Below are positions 8,849-18,400 of a stretch of 64,000 nucleotides of DNA, in pieces. The notes under the pieces were generated by a model. The model ran no database searches, was not told the DNA's origin, and saw only the letters and a list, made by a program, of their open reading frames with translations. The stretch is from an uncultured Planctomycetaceae bacterium (GTDB taxonomy: Bacteria; Planctomycetota; Planctomycetia; Pirellulales; Pirellulaceae): NCBI GenBank assembly GCA_903863885.1, contig CAIPEB010000306.1, forward strand, positions 1-64,000, in the 5' to 3' direction. Numbering within the stretch: position 1 is the stretch's first letter; each line of letters opens with the position of its first letter. The translations under genes and the position numbers were made by a program.

Positions 8849-11407
8849 TTACTCCTCCAAAGCTTGTCGCGTGACGATGGGCACATAGCCGGCTTCCAAT
8901 CCGGGCGGCGGCGTCACCAGCAAAGCGGGATCGAGATCGGCCAGTTCGCCAACCTTGGGTGGCGGCAGGTAGTCGCGGTCCTGCTTCCAGTTGCGATGCA
9001 GCCTTTCGACCCGTGCCTGCATAGCCTCGCGTTCGTTGTCGGTCAAGTCGGCGTTGAGCATAGCGGGCTGGTCGGCGAAACGGTACCAGTAATACGTGAC
9101 CGTGCTGCCGTCACCGAGGCGTGCGCGGAATGGTCCGGCCACTGGACCGGGCTTTTTCCAGCAACTGGTCGGTTCCTCGGGCGTGACATAAGGTTCGGCG
9201 CGGGCTTTGCGCGGGGGACGAAAGTCGAACTCCGCCAGACCGGTTTCGGCAGGCACTTCTTCGGCACGCACGGGCAGCCACTCGGCCTTCTGATTCGGAT
9301 TCGTCGTCAGGCGATAGTACTCGGGCAGAGCCACAAGCGAACTGTGCGGCGCATCACATGGTGCGACCGACTGGCGGTTCCAACGGTAGCCGAATGTATT
9401 CGCGTCGAGAGCCAGCGGAGTAGCCAACGCGTTCCAGGCCAGCTGCGCTCGTTTTTCCTTGGGGACATCGGCCCCATAGATTTTCCAGGTTGCGCCGCCG
9501 CGTCCGCTGAACACGTGCAGCACGGCGCCGTCTTCTTTGATCGCCCCGCTGGCCGGAGGACCGCCTTCGAACCAGGCTTTCACCGCGTCCCACAGCGCAC
9601 TCTTGTTGTAGGAGGTGATGCGGTGCACCAGCACCGAATCGCCTTCTGCGCTGCTCGGAAAACGCACGTTGGCGACCCTCGCATACGTATCACCTTTGGC
9701 GTCGTCGGATTGCGCGGCCGGAATATATTGGGTTTCCATCTGCAGCGCCCGGTTGGGCTGGGAAGGACGCGCATCCAGGAACATTCCCGCCAGGCGAGGC
9801 TCGTTGACCGTTGGATGAGACCAGAAATAGGGCGTGAAAAACGTCAGGGGGCCTTTGAAGTTGCCCGTGTTCAGGAACAACGTCCAGCACTGATCGCCGG
9901 TGGGGACGTTTTGCCCGGCGGTGGTCGATCGGGCCGTCGCCAGCGGCAGCGGCAAGTAACCGTAGCCGAACAGTTTGCCGGCCTCGCCTTGTTTCAGATT
10001 GAGGCCGTCGGGGGGCCAGAGCAACCACGGACTGAGTTGCGCTATGCCGTATTTGCCCCGCGGTTGATCCCAGTCGCGGCCTTTGCCCGCCCCGGGGCCA
10101 TTGGCCCACTCAACGAAATTCAACGCCACTCCGCCCATGATGAACTTCGGCGTTTCGGTGGCAAAGCGGGTATCGCGCCACCAGCCCAGGCCCCCCTCGA
10201 TGTCGGAATACATTTCTTTTTGCGGCTTGGGGCCGTCGTACTGGGCGAACATCCACGTGCCGAACAGGCCGGACTGAAAGCGATTGCCCGGATACTGCTG
10301 CAACAAAGGCCAGGCCGCCACGTACATCGAGAAACCGGCGTTGTAGGTTTCCGGCACTTTTTCCTGCGGAACCAGCAGATACCCGGACATCTCTCCTTCC
10401 TGGACCCGACGGGCAGTGCCGGCCGTAATGAGCCGTTGCATTGCCTGGCCCATCGCTTCGCCGATGAGGTAGTACGTTTCGGCGTTCGAATTCCAGTGGT
10501 ATGCCTGTTTGCTCGGCGACTGCTCGCTCGGACGCCAGAACGCCCTGGTGCCCACGAACGCCACATTGCCCCGGAATTCCGGCCGCTCGGCGACTGCGGC
10601 CTGAGCCTTCATCAGCGAAAGTGCGCGCGGGTGATTTTCTCCGGGGCCGCTCATGCCGGTCTCGGCAATCACAAACGGCAGCGAGGGCACTGCGAGGTCC
10701 CTCCGCATGTCGCGGATGAAGCACGCCATGTTGCTCTCGTACTCGGCGTTGAACTTGTCGTTGATGCGGTCGTTCCAGCCCTGATGCCAGCCGAAGCCGG
10801 AAAGCACATAAGTTCCGTCGCTGCCCGGCACAAGATCTTTGATGTTCGCAATCGCTGCCCGGGTCAGCCTCAACGTTTCGCGGTAGTACTTGCCGATGAT
10901 TTCCGGATCTTGAGCTACCGCGGCATCGGCCGTCGTGCCCAGAGAATAGGCCGGCATGCCCGCACTTGGCGGGCGAAAATCGACTGCCAGGCTTTTGCCG
11001 CCCCAAGCGCATTTGATGAGAAGCACCGGTTCGTCCAGCGCGTCGCCCAGCACCCAGCCAAAACCGAGTTCCGGCCCGATCATCCCCTCGTTGGCGCCAA
11101 AACCGGCGGTCAGCGGTCCTTTGCGGTCCAGGTAGGTAATCCACACGTCGTCGCGCCGGCGCCATTTCCCGGCGGAATCCACCAGCGGTGCAAAGCGTTC
11201 CGCGGTCGCCGCATCCTTCACGAGGTATTCCAGCGAGCCCTTGCCGCCATTGCGATTCGGATCGACGGCGATGATACCGTGCCCTTCCATGTTCGACTGG
11301 CCCACCAGGACGAAGACTCGCGTCGGCTTCGTCGCCGCTCTCACTGAAGAGTTCGCGCCCCAAGCGGCCAGCAAGAACACCAGGACCAGTTTTCCTGTGA
11401 TTCTCAT
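8849..11407 (-). CDS. Exported sialate O-acetylesterase-type (SASA/CE6-like) esterase
   Basis: 852 residues with a cleavable signal peptide (hydrophobic core around residues 6-22). The SGNH nucleophile block VLVGQSNMEGHG sits near residues 32-43. Later blocks include GFGWHQGWND and the His-containing HWNSNAETYYLIGEAMG near residue 300. A long C-terminal portion of about 450 residues looks beta-rich and ends in a region rich in Pro and Glu; it is much longer than a minimal SASA domain. The domain removes acetyl groups from sialic acid or plant/algal polysaccharides. It starts 20 bases after the sulfatase stop, so the two are almost certainly cotranscribed, consistent with paired desulfation and deacetylation. 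Confidence 0.87.
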   Translation of the reverse strand: MRITGKLVLVFLLAAWGANSSVRAATKPTRVFVLVGQSNMEGHGIIAVDPNRNGGKGSLEYLVKDAATAERFAPLVDSAGKWRRRDDVWITYLDRKGPLTAGFGANEGMIGPELGFGWVLGDALDEPVLLIKCAWGGKSLAVDFRPPSAGMPAYSLGTTADAAVAQDPEIIGKYYRETLRLTRAAIANIKDLVPGSDGTYVLSGFGWHQGWNDRINDKFNAEYESNMACFIRDMRRDLAVPSLPFVIAETGMSGPGENHPRALSLMKAQAAVAERPEFRGNVAFVGTRAFWRPSEQSPSKQAYHWNSNAETYYLIGEAMGQAMQRLITAGTARRVQEGEMSGYLLVPQEKVPETYNAGFSMYVAAWPLLQQYPGNRFQSGLFGTWMFAQYDGPKPQKEMYSDIEGGLGWWRDTRFATETPKFIMGGVALNFVEWANGPGAGKGRDWDQPRGKYGIAQLSPWLLWPPDGLNLKQGEAGKLFGYGYLPLPLATARSTTAGQNVPTGDQCWTLFLNTGNFKGPLTFFTPYFWSHPTVNEPRLAGMFLDARPSQPNRALQMETQYIPAAQSDDAKGDTYARVANVRFPSSAEGDSVLVHRITSYNKSALWDAVKAWFEGGPPASGAIKEDGAVLHVFSGRGGATWKIYGADVPKEKRAQLAWNALATPLALDANTFGYRWNRQSVAPCDAPHSSLVALPEYYRLTTNPNQKAEWLPVRAEEVPAETGLAEFDFRPPRKARAEPYVTPEEPTSCWKKPGPVAGPFRARLGDGSTVTYYWYRFADQPAMLNADLTDNEREAMQARVERLHRNWKQDRDYLPPPKVGELADLDPALLVTPPPGLEAGYVPIVTRQALEE

Positions 11408-11426
11408 GGCGTGATGTCCTCAACTC

Positions 11427-13010
11427 TCATTTGTCGTTGTTTGCGGCCGGGTTTTCGGGCCGGGTGCGGCCTGACGTCTTGGATTGATCCAATAGTGCTT
11501 TCAGCTGCTTGGCGATCTGCGGCTGCTCGAAGTAGAGGTTCCTGGTTTCGCCGGGGTCGGTCTCCAAGTTGTAGAGTTGGCCCGGTGCTCCGGGGGCGGT
11601 GTCGGCGAGGATGAATGGCTGAAGACCGCGATCACTCTCGTAGTTATTGCCGCCCGAGCCGGTGTGATCCAGGTATTTCCAGTCGCCCTGGCGAATGGAA
11701 AGGTATGGCGGGCCGCCAAAAGCCTGCTGGAGCAGGTAGGGCCGAATGGGGCCGCTGTCCTGGCCCAGGAGGGCGGGAAGAAGGCTGAAGCTGTCCTCTG
11801 CCGCATCATTGGGCAAGTCCGCACCGATGATGGCGGCGACAGTGGCCATGATATCGGTCAGACAGGTGAGTTGCCGGCAGGTCGAACCGGGCTTCACCTT
11901 GCCCGGCCAGCGGACGAGGAACGGCACGCGATGGCCACCTTCCCAGTCATCGCGTTTCATGCCGCGCCAGGGGCGCGCGCCGTCGTGGCTGAAGTCGGCA
12001 CGCATGTGGATGACGCTGGCCGTTTCCGGACCGTTGTCGCTAGTCAGGATTACCAGCGTGTTGTCGGCCAAGCCAGTTTTTTCGAGCGTCGCCAGCAATT
12101 CCCCAACGATGTAATCAAGCTCATGGATGAAATCGCCGTGCGGTCCGGCGCCGGACTTGCCCTTGAATTGGTCGGCGGCGAACGATGGCAAGTGCACGGC
12201 CTGCGCGGCATGGTACAGGAAGAACGGCCTGCCCGGCGCACGTCGGGCGATCGATTCGATAAATTCACGGCTCTTCTGCAGGAAAATGAGGTCGATTTCC
12301 TCCATGGGAAAATCTGAGGCAATCAGTCCCTCTCTGCAATCATTGGCGCAGGGATGTTTTGGCAGGAGCTTCTTGTCGATTTTGCCCGTGGGCGGAACGG
12401 GTACACGGTCTCCGTCGATGAAGGCGTAGAGCCAGTCCGTCGTGGGGCAACATGCCGTGCCAAAGAAACGGTCGAAGCCGTGGTCGAGCGGTCCACCTTC
12501 GATGCGACGCGAGAAGTCCACACGCCGCACCGCCTCTGAGCCGTTGCCGCGGATCGGCTGGCCCTCCTTGTCGAAAAACGTCAATCCGATGTGCCACTTG
12601 CCGACGCACCCCGTGGTATAGCCCTTCGCACGGAGCATTGCCGGCAGCGTGAGCCGCCCGTGCGCGATGAGCGATGGACCACCGACGCCAGTGAACACCG
12701 AGCCGCCGCGCGGGACCCGGAAGGCCATCTGCCCCGTCATCAGGCTGTAACGTGAGGGCGTGCAAACCGTGGCCGGGCTGTGGGCATCTGTAAACCGCAT
12801 CCCTTCCCGCGCGAGACGATCGATGTTGGGCGTGGCGACTTTGGCTCGATCGTTGTAGCAGTTCACGTCGCCGTAGCCGAGGTCATCGGCGAGTATGACG
12901 ACGATGTTAGGTCTTGACGAAGGCTCCGCAACGGGAGAGCTCAACGCAATCAGCGGCGCCGTCACCGTGGCGGTGAAGCCCAAGAGAACGCGCAGTATCT
13001 TTCCTCTCAT
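11427..13010 (-). CDS. Secreted sulfatase (formylglycine type)
   Basis: 527 residues from the ATG at 13010, chosen because it gives a clean signal peptide. The alkaline-phosphatase fold starts at PNIVVILADDLGYGDVNCYN, whose acidic residues bind the metal. The nucleophile motif is CTPSR with Cys at about residue 83, to be converted to formylglycine. Further blocks are YTTGCVGKWHIG, the NTLVILTSDNGPE metal-binding block and RGMKRDDWEGGHRVPFLVRWPGKV. It hydrolyses sulfate esters on a sulfated glycan. No formylglycine-generating enzyme is encoded in the window, so maturation must rely on one elsewhere. It is the first gene of the sulfatase-esterase-oxidoreductase operon. Confidence 0.94.
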   Translation of the reverse strand: MRGKILRVLLGFTATVTAPLIALSSPVAEPSSRPNIVVILADDLGYGDVNCYNDRAKVATPNIDRLAREGMRFTDAHSPATVCTPSRYSLMTGQMAFRVPRGGSVFTGVGGPSLIAHGRLTLPAMLRAKGYTTGCVGKWHIGLTFFDKEGQPIRGNGSEAVRRVDFSRRIEGGPLDHGFDRFFGTACCPTTDWLYAFIDGDRVPVPPTGKIDKKLLPKHPCANDCREGLIASDFPMEEIDLIFLQKSREFIESIARRAPGRPFFLYHAAQAVHLPSFAADQFKGKSGAGPHGDFIHELDYIVGELLATLEKTGLADNTLVILTSDNGPETASVIHMRADFSHDGARPWRGMKRDDWEGGHRVPFLVRWPGKVKPGSTCRQLTCLTDIMATVAAIIGADLPNDAAEDSFSLLPALLGQDSGPIRPYLLQQAFGGPPYLSIRQGDWKYLDHTGSGGNNYESDRGLQPFILADTAPGAPGQLYNLETDPGETRNLYFEQPQIAKQLKALLDQSKTSGRTRPENPAANNDK

Positions 13011-13116
13011 CTGAGGAATTCCCTTCTGCAAGCGGCCGGCAACCGCCCCGCTCAGGACAGACGGCCGATTTGCGGGCCCCTCATGATGCCCGAGCGAATG
13101 CATCATTCGAGGGTGA

Positions 13117-13296
13117 CTTGTGGAAGCCTGTCGGTTATTGTCGGTGACGGACAAGCCGACTGGCAGCATCGCACTCGACTTCGGTTTAATCCATCGAACC
13201 GCTTTCAACAAGCTCTTCCGCAGACATTTGGGCCGGTTGCTTCGCGAGAGCCGCCGCCTGCGGGCAAGTTCAGGTCAATTCCGCCAGTATGAATAA
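13117..13296 (+). pseudogene. Relict C-terminal AraC-type helix-turn-helix
   Basis: An open stretch of 59 codons in frame 1, preceded directly by a stop codon and ending in TAA. It translates to an AraC C-terminal signature: ACRLL, then IALDFGLIHRTAFNKLF, then RRHLG and Arg-rich residues. That matches the second HTH of AraC/XylS regulators (IAxxxGFxxxSxFxRxFxRxxG). No start or N-terminal domain is visible. It lies between the divergent sulfatase operon and the toroid glycosidase, where a local regulator would be expected, so it is probably the remains of that regulator. Confidence 0.6.
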
Positions 13297-13338
13297 CGAA
13301 ATGGGGACGCAGACTCTGCAAACTCGGGATTCGCAGCC

Positions 13339-16300
13339 ATGAAAACGCACTTTCTAGTTCTGATCCCTCTGGTTGCGATCGGCGGCATCGCCGCAGGCGA
13401 ATCCATCACCATCGAAGGCCGTTTCGGCCGCGCAGAGGTCGAAACGGAACGGCCGCGTCTTACGTCCTTGGTGCTGCGTCGCGAGAACGGTTCGCTGGAA
13501 CCGCATTCGATATTGTCCCCGCGAGGTCTGCCTTGGCTTCGCGGGGTGCCGGATTGGGGAACGGAATCGCTTACCTACGCCGTAGATGAAAGCGGACATC
13601 GGCTGGAGAGCCGAAACAGGGCAGCGGAAGCGGTGGAGAGAGCCGCTGACGGCATCGTGTTGCGCGGGGTCGTGTTGACCGACGGGCCGCAGGAGCCGGC
13701 GGCGCGCGAGGATTGGCGGCTGACGAGCGAGGGCGACGAACTAGTCTGGACCGTCGAACGTACGTGGCTGCGAGACATGACCGTGAGCAGCACGGGAACG
13801 CCGGCGCTGTTCTTCAGCACGCGCCCCATCAACAGCAACCCGTCCACGATTCTGCCTAACTCGGTTGCCACGACGCTCTGGATCGACCCTGATAGGCTGC
13901 GGGGCTGGCACAATCCGTATTACCGACCGGCCGCGTTCGATTTCGGATATAAGTTGGCGTTGGAGAATAACGTGGTGGTCACCGAGCCGGGCGGTTGGGC
14001 CGTGCTGAAACTCTTCTCCGCCTGGTCGCATGAGTGCGAGCCTCGCTTCAGCGTCGAAGGCGGACATCTCTACCGGCGCGGACATTTCGGATGGCTGAGC
14101 GAAGCAGGAGTCGTTGGTTCGCCTGAGGCGAAGCGACACTTCAAAGCTGGCGAGAAAGAGAGGACCCGGCTGCGAATCGCCTCAGTTCCAAGCGCGGCGA
14201 CAGGCCACCAACTCACGGTGCAAGCCGAAGATGCCAGCGGGACGGTCGATGCATTACGTGCTTTCTACGGCGCGCTTATCAACGGCGGGTGTGTGAACGA
14301 TCAGGTTCACTACAACTTCGGCAACGAACCGGACGGATGGTATTACGGCGGAGCGTCGTGGATGAAGGGCCTGGCCTTGCTGGCTGGGGCGCCGGCTCCC
14401 GAACCGACCGCATTACGTCCCTATGACGTCCCTCGTGCGTTTCGCGAAAACCTGCCAATGATCGCGGGCACGGAGTTCGAACCGGGGCGGACGCGTTTCG
14501 GTTACAACTCGGCTGGGTTCGGCGCGGTTGGCGGCGATTACACCGACGACAATATCATTCAGATCATCGGCGGCCGGACGTATTATCTCTATTCAGGCGA
14601 CCTCGCTTTCATCCGTCAGCAGTTGCCGTTTTATCGTCGGGCCGCGACGTGGTACCTCGGAAAACGGAATGCCGAAGGACTCGTGTCGCTGACGCCGGCT
14701 CACTGGTATTACGACGCGATGCTCTCCAGCGGCGTGACTACGTACCACAATGCATTTCTTTATCGGGCACTTTGCGATCTGGCCCAATTGGAACGGGCCG
14801 CTGGGAACACTGTCGAGGCGGCAACTCGGGATGGCGAAGCGGCGCGACTCAAGGACGCCATCAACCGTGTGCTGTGGTGGGAGGAGGCCCCGGGCGGACC
14901 ACGGTATGTGGATTGGATTCAGCCGGACGGCACGAAGATCGCGTACGCCGCAGACCTCTGCCAGTTCCCGCCGGTGGCGTTCGGCATTGCAACGCGCGAG
15001 CAGTCCCGAAAGCTGCTGGCCACACTCGACCGGCGGATCGCCGAACTGGAACGCGAACACGGTTACGCTGGAATGGCGTCATCGTCCGCTTATTGGCCTG
15101 TGCCCGCCGCCGTAAACACACATCCAGCCAATCAGGGTTTCGGCGGCTACATGAACGGCGGATCGTTCCTCAGCATGACGTACTGGGAGATCATGGCCCG
15201 TTGCGAAGCGGGGGATGCTGAGGGGGCCTGGAATCGCCTTTGCCGCTTTGCCGCCGGCACTCGCCGCACCGGCACGCATGGCTTTATTGGAAATAACTGG
15301 GTGATGCCGGATGGTCGTATTGGCTTTGGTGCCAGCGACGAACCGTTTCTCTCCGACGCGATTGTCGTACCTGCGGCACTGGTGCACGGGATCCTCGGCA
15401 TCCGCCATACGAACGATTCGCTTGAGGTGCGTCCGGTGCTTCCCGCAGCGCTGCAGCGGGTCTCCGCCGAGGTCGTCCACCTTGGAATCCGCAAGCGTGT
15501 GACGGTCGATGGCGCTCAAGTCAAGATTGAGAATCTGGGACTCGCATTCGCACCGCCTCGTACGTTGACGTGGCGCGTGAACGCCGGTTGCCCGCCGCAG
15601 ACTGGCCTGTGCATTGATCGCACGTTTGAGGCAGGCTGCGGTTGGAAGGCCACGCCGGAGATCGTCATCCGTCCCGGTCAGGGGGTTGCGTTGAGACGCT
15701 TACCGACGTCCTCGCTGGCCGGTTTGTGGAAACTCGACGACGAGCCAGGCAATTCAGCTGACAACGGCACTGAATATGAGGCCGCCGGAACCTTGCGCGG
15801 GAACGTGATGCTGCGGACGCTTGACCGGCACGGAAAGCCGGCCGCCGCAAGATTCCAAGGCGGAGGTCAGATCGTGGTTGAAAACGTCGAACCATTCAAC
15901 GTGCAGGTCGACGACAGCTTCACCATCCAATCCTGGTTTCAAACCGCATCGCAGGAAAACCAGGTTATCGCCGCACGTCCGGGCGCATATTCACTGGGCG
16001 TGAAAGCGGGAAAGCTCTCTGCGTGGATCATGCAGAGCGGAGGCCAGTTCGTCGAAGTTGTCGGAGCGTCCATGGCAGCCGACGGGAAATGGCACCATGC
16101 GGCTGCCGTGTACGACCGTCAATCTCAGATGCTTACGGTCTTTCTGGACGGCGAGCGGGATGGCGAGCCCAAGAGTATCTCGGCAATTGGCGCTTCATCC
16201 ACGACAGAACGGCTGACACTGGGAGCTTTCGGCGGCGGGTTTCCATTCGATGGATCTCTCGACGAAATCTCGATTCACCGCAAGGCGTTGACTCCCGCGG

Positions 16301-16659
16301 AATTCTCGTTCGCCGCCGAATACTCCGCTGTCCCTCCCGTGAAACTCGGCGCACAGGCCGGCCGTTACACAACGCCAACGTGTGACTGGGGCCAGCCGAT
16401 ACAACTCACGGCCCTCCGGACAATCGCCGCGCTTCACGACGGCACCATTACTGCCCAGGTGGAGAGTTCCAACGACGATTTTCAGACGATCGTGGCCACC
16501 GAGCGACTCGCAATCCGCACCGGTGAAAACCTGACGCACCTTCCGAGTCTGCCGCCCGCGCGCTGCACGCGACTCGTTGTGATACTTGAAAGCACGGCCG
16601 ACGCCGTCTTATCGCCGCTTCTGCAATCCATCGAGCTCACTGGCGAACCCACGCCGTGA
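13339..16659 (+). CDS. Large exported six-hairpin glycosidase with LamG domain
   Basis: 1106 residues. A signal peptide covers residues 1-20. Residues 20-290 look like a beta-sandwich. Residues about 295-740 form an (alpha/alpha)6 toroid of the GH78/GH63/GH95-like superfamily (PDGWYYGGASWMKGLALLAG, GGDYTDDNIIQIIGGRTYYL, HPANQGFGGYMNGGSFLSMT, GFGASDEPFLSDAIVVPAALV). Residues about 800-1005 are a LamG/concanavalin-like lectin domain (LAGLWKLDDEPGN, DDSFTIQSWFQT, DGKWHHAAAVYDRQSQMLTV, GSLDEISIHRKALTPAEF). The final ~90 residues are another beta domain. The lectin domain probably anchors the enzyme to glycan. An alpha-rhamnosidase-like activity is possible but not proven. It is divergent from the sulfatase operon. 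Confidence 0.8.
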   Translation: MKTHFLVLIPLVAIGGIAAGESITIEGRFGRAEVETERPRLTSLVLRRENGSLEPHSILSPRGLPWLRGVPDWGTESLTYAVDESGHRLESRNRAAEAVERAADGIVLRGVVLTDGPQEPAAREDWRLTSEGDELVWTVERTWLRDMTVSSTGTPALFFSTRPINSNPSTILPNSVATTLWIDPDRLRGWHNPYYRPAAFDFGYKLALENNVVVTEPGGWAVLKLFSAWSHECEPRFSVEGGHLYRRGHFGWLSEAGVVGSPEAKRHFKAGEKERTRLRIASVPSAATGHQLTVQAEDASGTVDALRAFYGALINGGCVNDQVHYNFGNEPDGWYYGGASWMKGLALLAGAPAPEPTALRPYDVPRAFRENLPMIAGTEFEPGRTRFGYNSAGFGAVGGDYTDDNIIQIIGGRTYYLYSGDLAFIRQQLPFYRRAATWYLGKRNAEGLVSLTPAHWYYDAMLSSGVTTYHNAFLYRALCDLAQLERAAGNTVEAATRDGEAARLKDAINRVLWWEEAPGGPRYVDWIQPDGTKIAYAADLCQFPPVAFGIATREQSRKLLATLDRRIAELEREHGYAGMASSSAYWPVPAAVNTHPANQGFGGYMNGGSFLSMTYWEIMARCEAGDAEGAWNRLCRFAAGTRRTGTHGFIGNNWVMPDGRIGFGASDEPFLSDAIVVPAALVHGILGIRHTNDSLEVRPVLPAALQRVSAEVVHLGIRKRVTVDGAQVKIENLGLAFAPPRTLTWRVNAGCPPQTGLCIDRTFEAGCGWKATPEIVIRPGQGVALRRLPTSSLAGLWKLDDEPGNSADNGTEYEAAGTLRGNVMLRTLDRHGKPAAARFQGGGQIVVENVEPFNVQVDDSFTIQSWFQTASQENQVIAARPGAYSLGVKAGKLSAWIMQSGGQFVEVVGASMAADGKWHHAAAVYDRQSQMLTVFLDGERDGEPKSISAIGASSTTERLTLGAFGGGFPFDGSLDEISIHRKALTPAEFSFAAEYSAVPPVKLGAQAGRYTTPTCDWGQPIQLTALRTIAALHDGTITAQVESSNDDFQTIVATERLAIRTGENLTHLPSLPPARCTRLVVILESTADAVLSPLLQSIELTGEPTP

Positions 16660-16776
16660 CAGATGCCACTCGACTCCAAGCCTCTGTCCGGGGCGATCTA
16701 ATCGAGTGGTTCATTTCAAGACAGCAGCGATTAAGTACGCACGCGGATTTTCTCGACGAGTAAAACTACCTGCGCA

Positions 16777-17106
16777 TTGCACGATTACTGGCTTGGACGG
16801 CACGATGAAGCGCGCCAACGTCTCCGAGAGGCCATCGCGGACCAATGCACCACGGACCCGCAAGATCTGATGTTCTGGGATCATGGTTCCGGCGTGGTAA
16901 TTGATTACGTGAATCGGCGCGACTGGGTCGTGTCCTCCCAGTGCGGAAGGCCCCATTGTCGCCATTATACCTTCAAGTTGGGCGTGCTCGTGTATCCGAT
17001 CAAGCTCGTGAGAATGGAGCAGGAGGTGCCTCTCGCGCAAATGAAGGAGCGGTTGTGGTGCGTTCAGTTAGCCAAGGGAGGATTAGCGCATTTCGTGGAC
17101 GTTTGA
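16777..17106 (+). CDS. Hypothetical protein, doubtful
   Basis: A 109-codon frame in the 703-base gap between two exported enzymes. It has no recognised family, no signal peptide and no clear ribosome-binding site. The opposite strand is also open over much of this stretch, so coding is uncertain. The rest of 16660-17362 shows no gene, hairpin or repeat that I can support. Confidence 0.25.
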   Translation: MHDYWLGRHDEARQRLREAIADQCTTDPQDLMFWDHGSGVVIDYVNRRDWVVSSQCGRPHCRHYTFKLGVLVYPIKLVRMEQEVPLAQMKERLWCVQLAKGGLAHFVDV

Positions 17107-17362
17107 CCCGATGGAACGGCAACTCCCGGTCAGGATGCGACCGGCGAGGCGACGGCCATTACGATCCCCACCGAGACGCGCGGCCCACCGCAGGATAGAT
17201 GAAGATCGCGCGCAGGCAGGCGAGGTTCAACTCGCTACCGGGGAATGTCGACGCGGCCGAGTTTGGAAAATGCCGATTCGCTGCGCGCCGTCGCGGCCTG
17301 CACGCGATATCAGTAGACTATCGCCACGCGGCGGTTAATGCCCGCGGTGGGGAGGTCATGTC

Positions 17363-18322
17363 ATGTTTGCTCCCGTCAGTGTTGCCCTGCCTGTCTTCAT
17401 CACTTTGGCCATTGGCGCTGCCGCGGCCGAGATTCCGTCACAGCCGTTCCCTTTGGACTGGTCCGTTGCCGAACGCTCCGTTGTCGATCTGTCACGCTGG
17501 CTGGACGCACCGGCAGGCAAGGACGGGCCGCTGCGTGTGGCAGGTGGCCATCTGGTGCGACCTGACGGCCGACGTTTTCGCGCTTGGGGCGTCAATGCGC
17601 CGTTCGATGTGTGTTTCGTGTCCAAGGAACTGGCCCCACGAGTCGCTCAGGACTTTGCCCGGCTGGGGTTCAACTGCGTCCGCTTCCATCATCTCGACGT
17701 GCCCTGGGGAGCGAACATCTTTGATCCGAAGTTCGACGATACCCAACACTTGAATCCGGAGACGCTCGACCGCCTGGACTTCCTGATCGCCGAGTTGAAG
17801 AAGCGGGGCATCTACTTCACGCTTACCCTGAACGTGCATCGCGAATTCAAGCCGGGCGACAGCGTGACCCAGCGTGAGCAACTGGGGATCGGCAAGCCGG
17901 CGTTCTACTTCGATCCGCAGGTGCAGCGACTGTACCTGGACTTTGCTCGCCAGCTGCTGACGCACCGCAACCCCTACACGGGCTGCGAGTACCGCCACGA
18001 GCCGGCCCTCGCCTGGATTGAACTGCTCAACGAAAACTCGCTGATCGAGGCGTGGGCGCAATGGCGGCTGATGGTGCCGAAGCAAGAGCAGCAGCCTCAC
18101 ACTTGGTCGCCGATTTCGGCGGGCTACGGGCGCCAACTGACCGATCTCTGGATCCAATGGCTGGAACAACACGCGACGGCGGAGCAACGCCGCGCCTGGT
18201 CGGCAGCGTTGGGAGCGAATGCCGGCGATCCCGTTCCGCGCAGCCAACCACACGATTGGCAAGGAATGTGTCACGACGTGGTATCTGGTCGAGGTCGTAC
18301 GATAGCGCGTCCCGCGGGATAG
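17363..18322 (+). CDS. Truncated GH5-like cellulase-fold glycosidase
   Basis: 319 residues with a signal peptide (MFAPVSVALPVFITLAIGAA). The TIM barrel begins normally: LVRPDGRRFRAWGVNAPF, then FARLGFNCVRFHHLD and LDFLIAELKKRGIYFTLTLN. It reaches the strand-4 acid/base Glu in LAWIELLNENSL near residue 215. It then ends at residue 319 after a sequence unlike a barrel strand (CHDVVSGRGRTIARPAG). Strand 7 with the nucleophile Glu is missing, so this is a C-terminally truncated, probably inactive gene. Homologues of this type are usually over 500 residues. The break lies beside an intergenic repeat at 18321, which may mark the deletion join. Confidence 0.7.
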   Translation: MFAPVSVALPVFITLAIGAAAAEIPSQPFPLDWSVAERSVVDLSRWLDAPAGKDGPLRVAGGHLVRPDGRRFRAWGVNAPFDVCFVSKELAPRVAQDFARLGFNCVRFHHLDVPWGANIFDPKFDDTQHLNPETLDRLDFLIAELKKRGIYFTLTLNVHREFKPGDSVTQREQLGIGKPAFYFDPQVQRLYLDFARQLLTHRNPYTGCEYRHEPALAWIELLNENSLIEAWAQWRLMVPKQEQQPHTWSPISAGYGRQLTDLWIQWLEQHATAEQRRAWSAALGANAGDPVPRSQPHDWQGMCHDVVSGRGRTIARPAG

Positions 18323-18363
18323 GCCTGCGGCCTGTCCGGAGGGCAAGACAGGCAAGGTGCCTC
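18321..18363. repeat. Intergenic palindromic repeat, copy 1
   Basis: Contains the small hairpin AGGCC-TGC-GGCCT followed by GACAGGCAAGGTGCCT and a T-rich run. The second half recurs at 19936-19962. Such short GC-rich palindromes resemble REP-like elements scattered between genes. Confidence 0.5.
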
Positions 18364-18400
18364 TTTTTTTCTTCGGGTTAACGAACCGCAAGGCATACCG

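Noticed and set aside
8534-11347. A 937-codon open frame on the plus strand
   Set aside because: It lies entirely antisense to the esterase and oxidoreductase genes, has no family match by eye, no signal or ribosome-binding site, and is explained by GC-rich codon bias.
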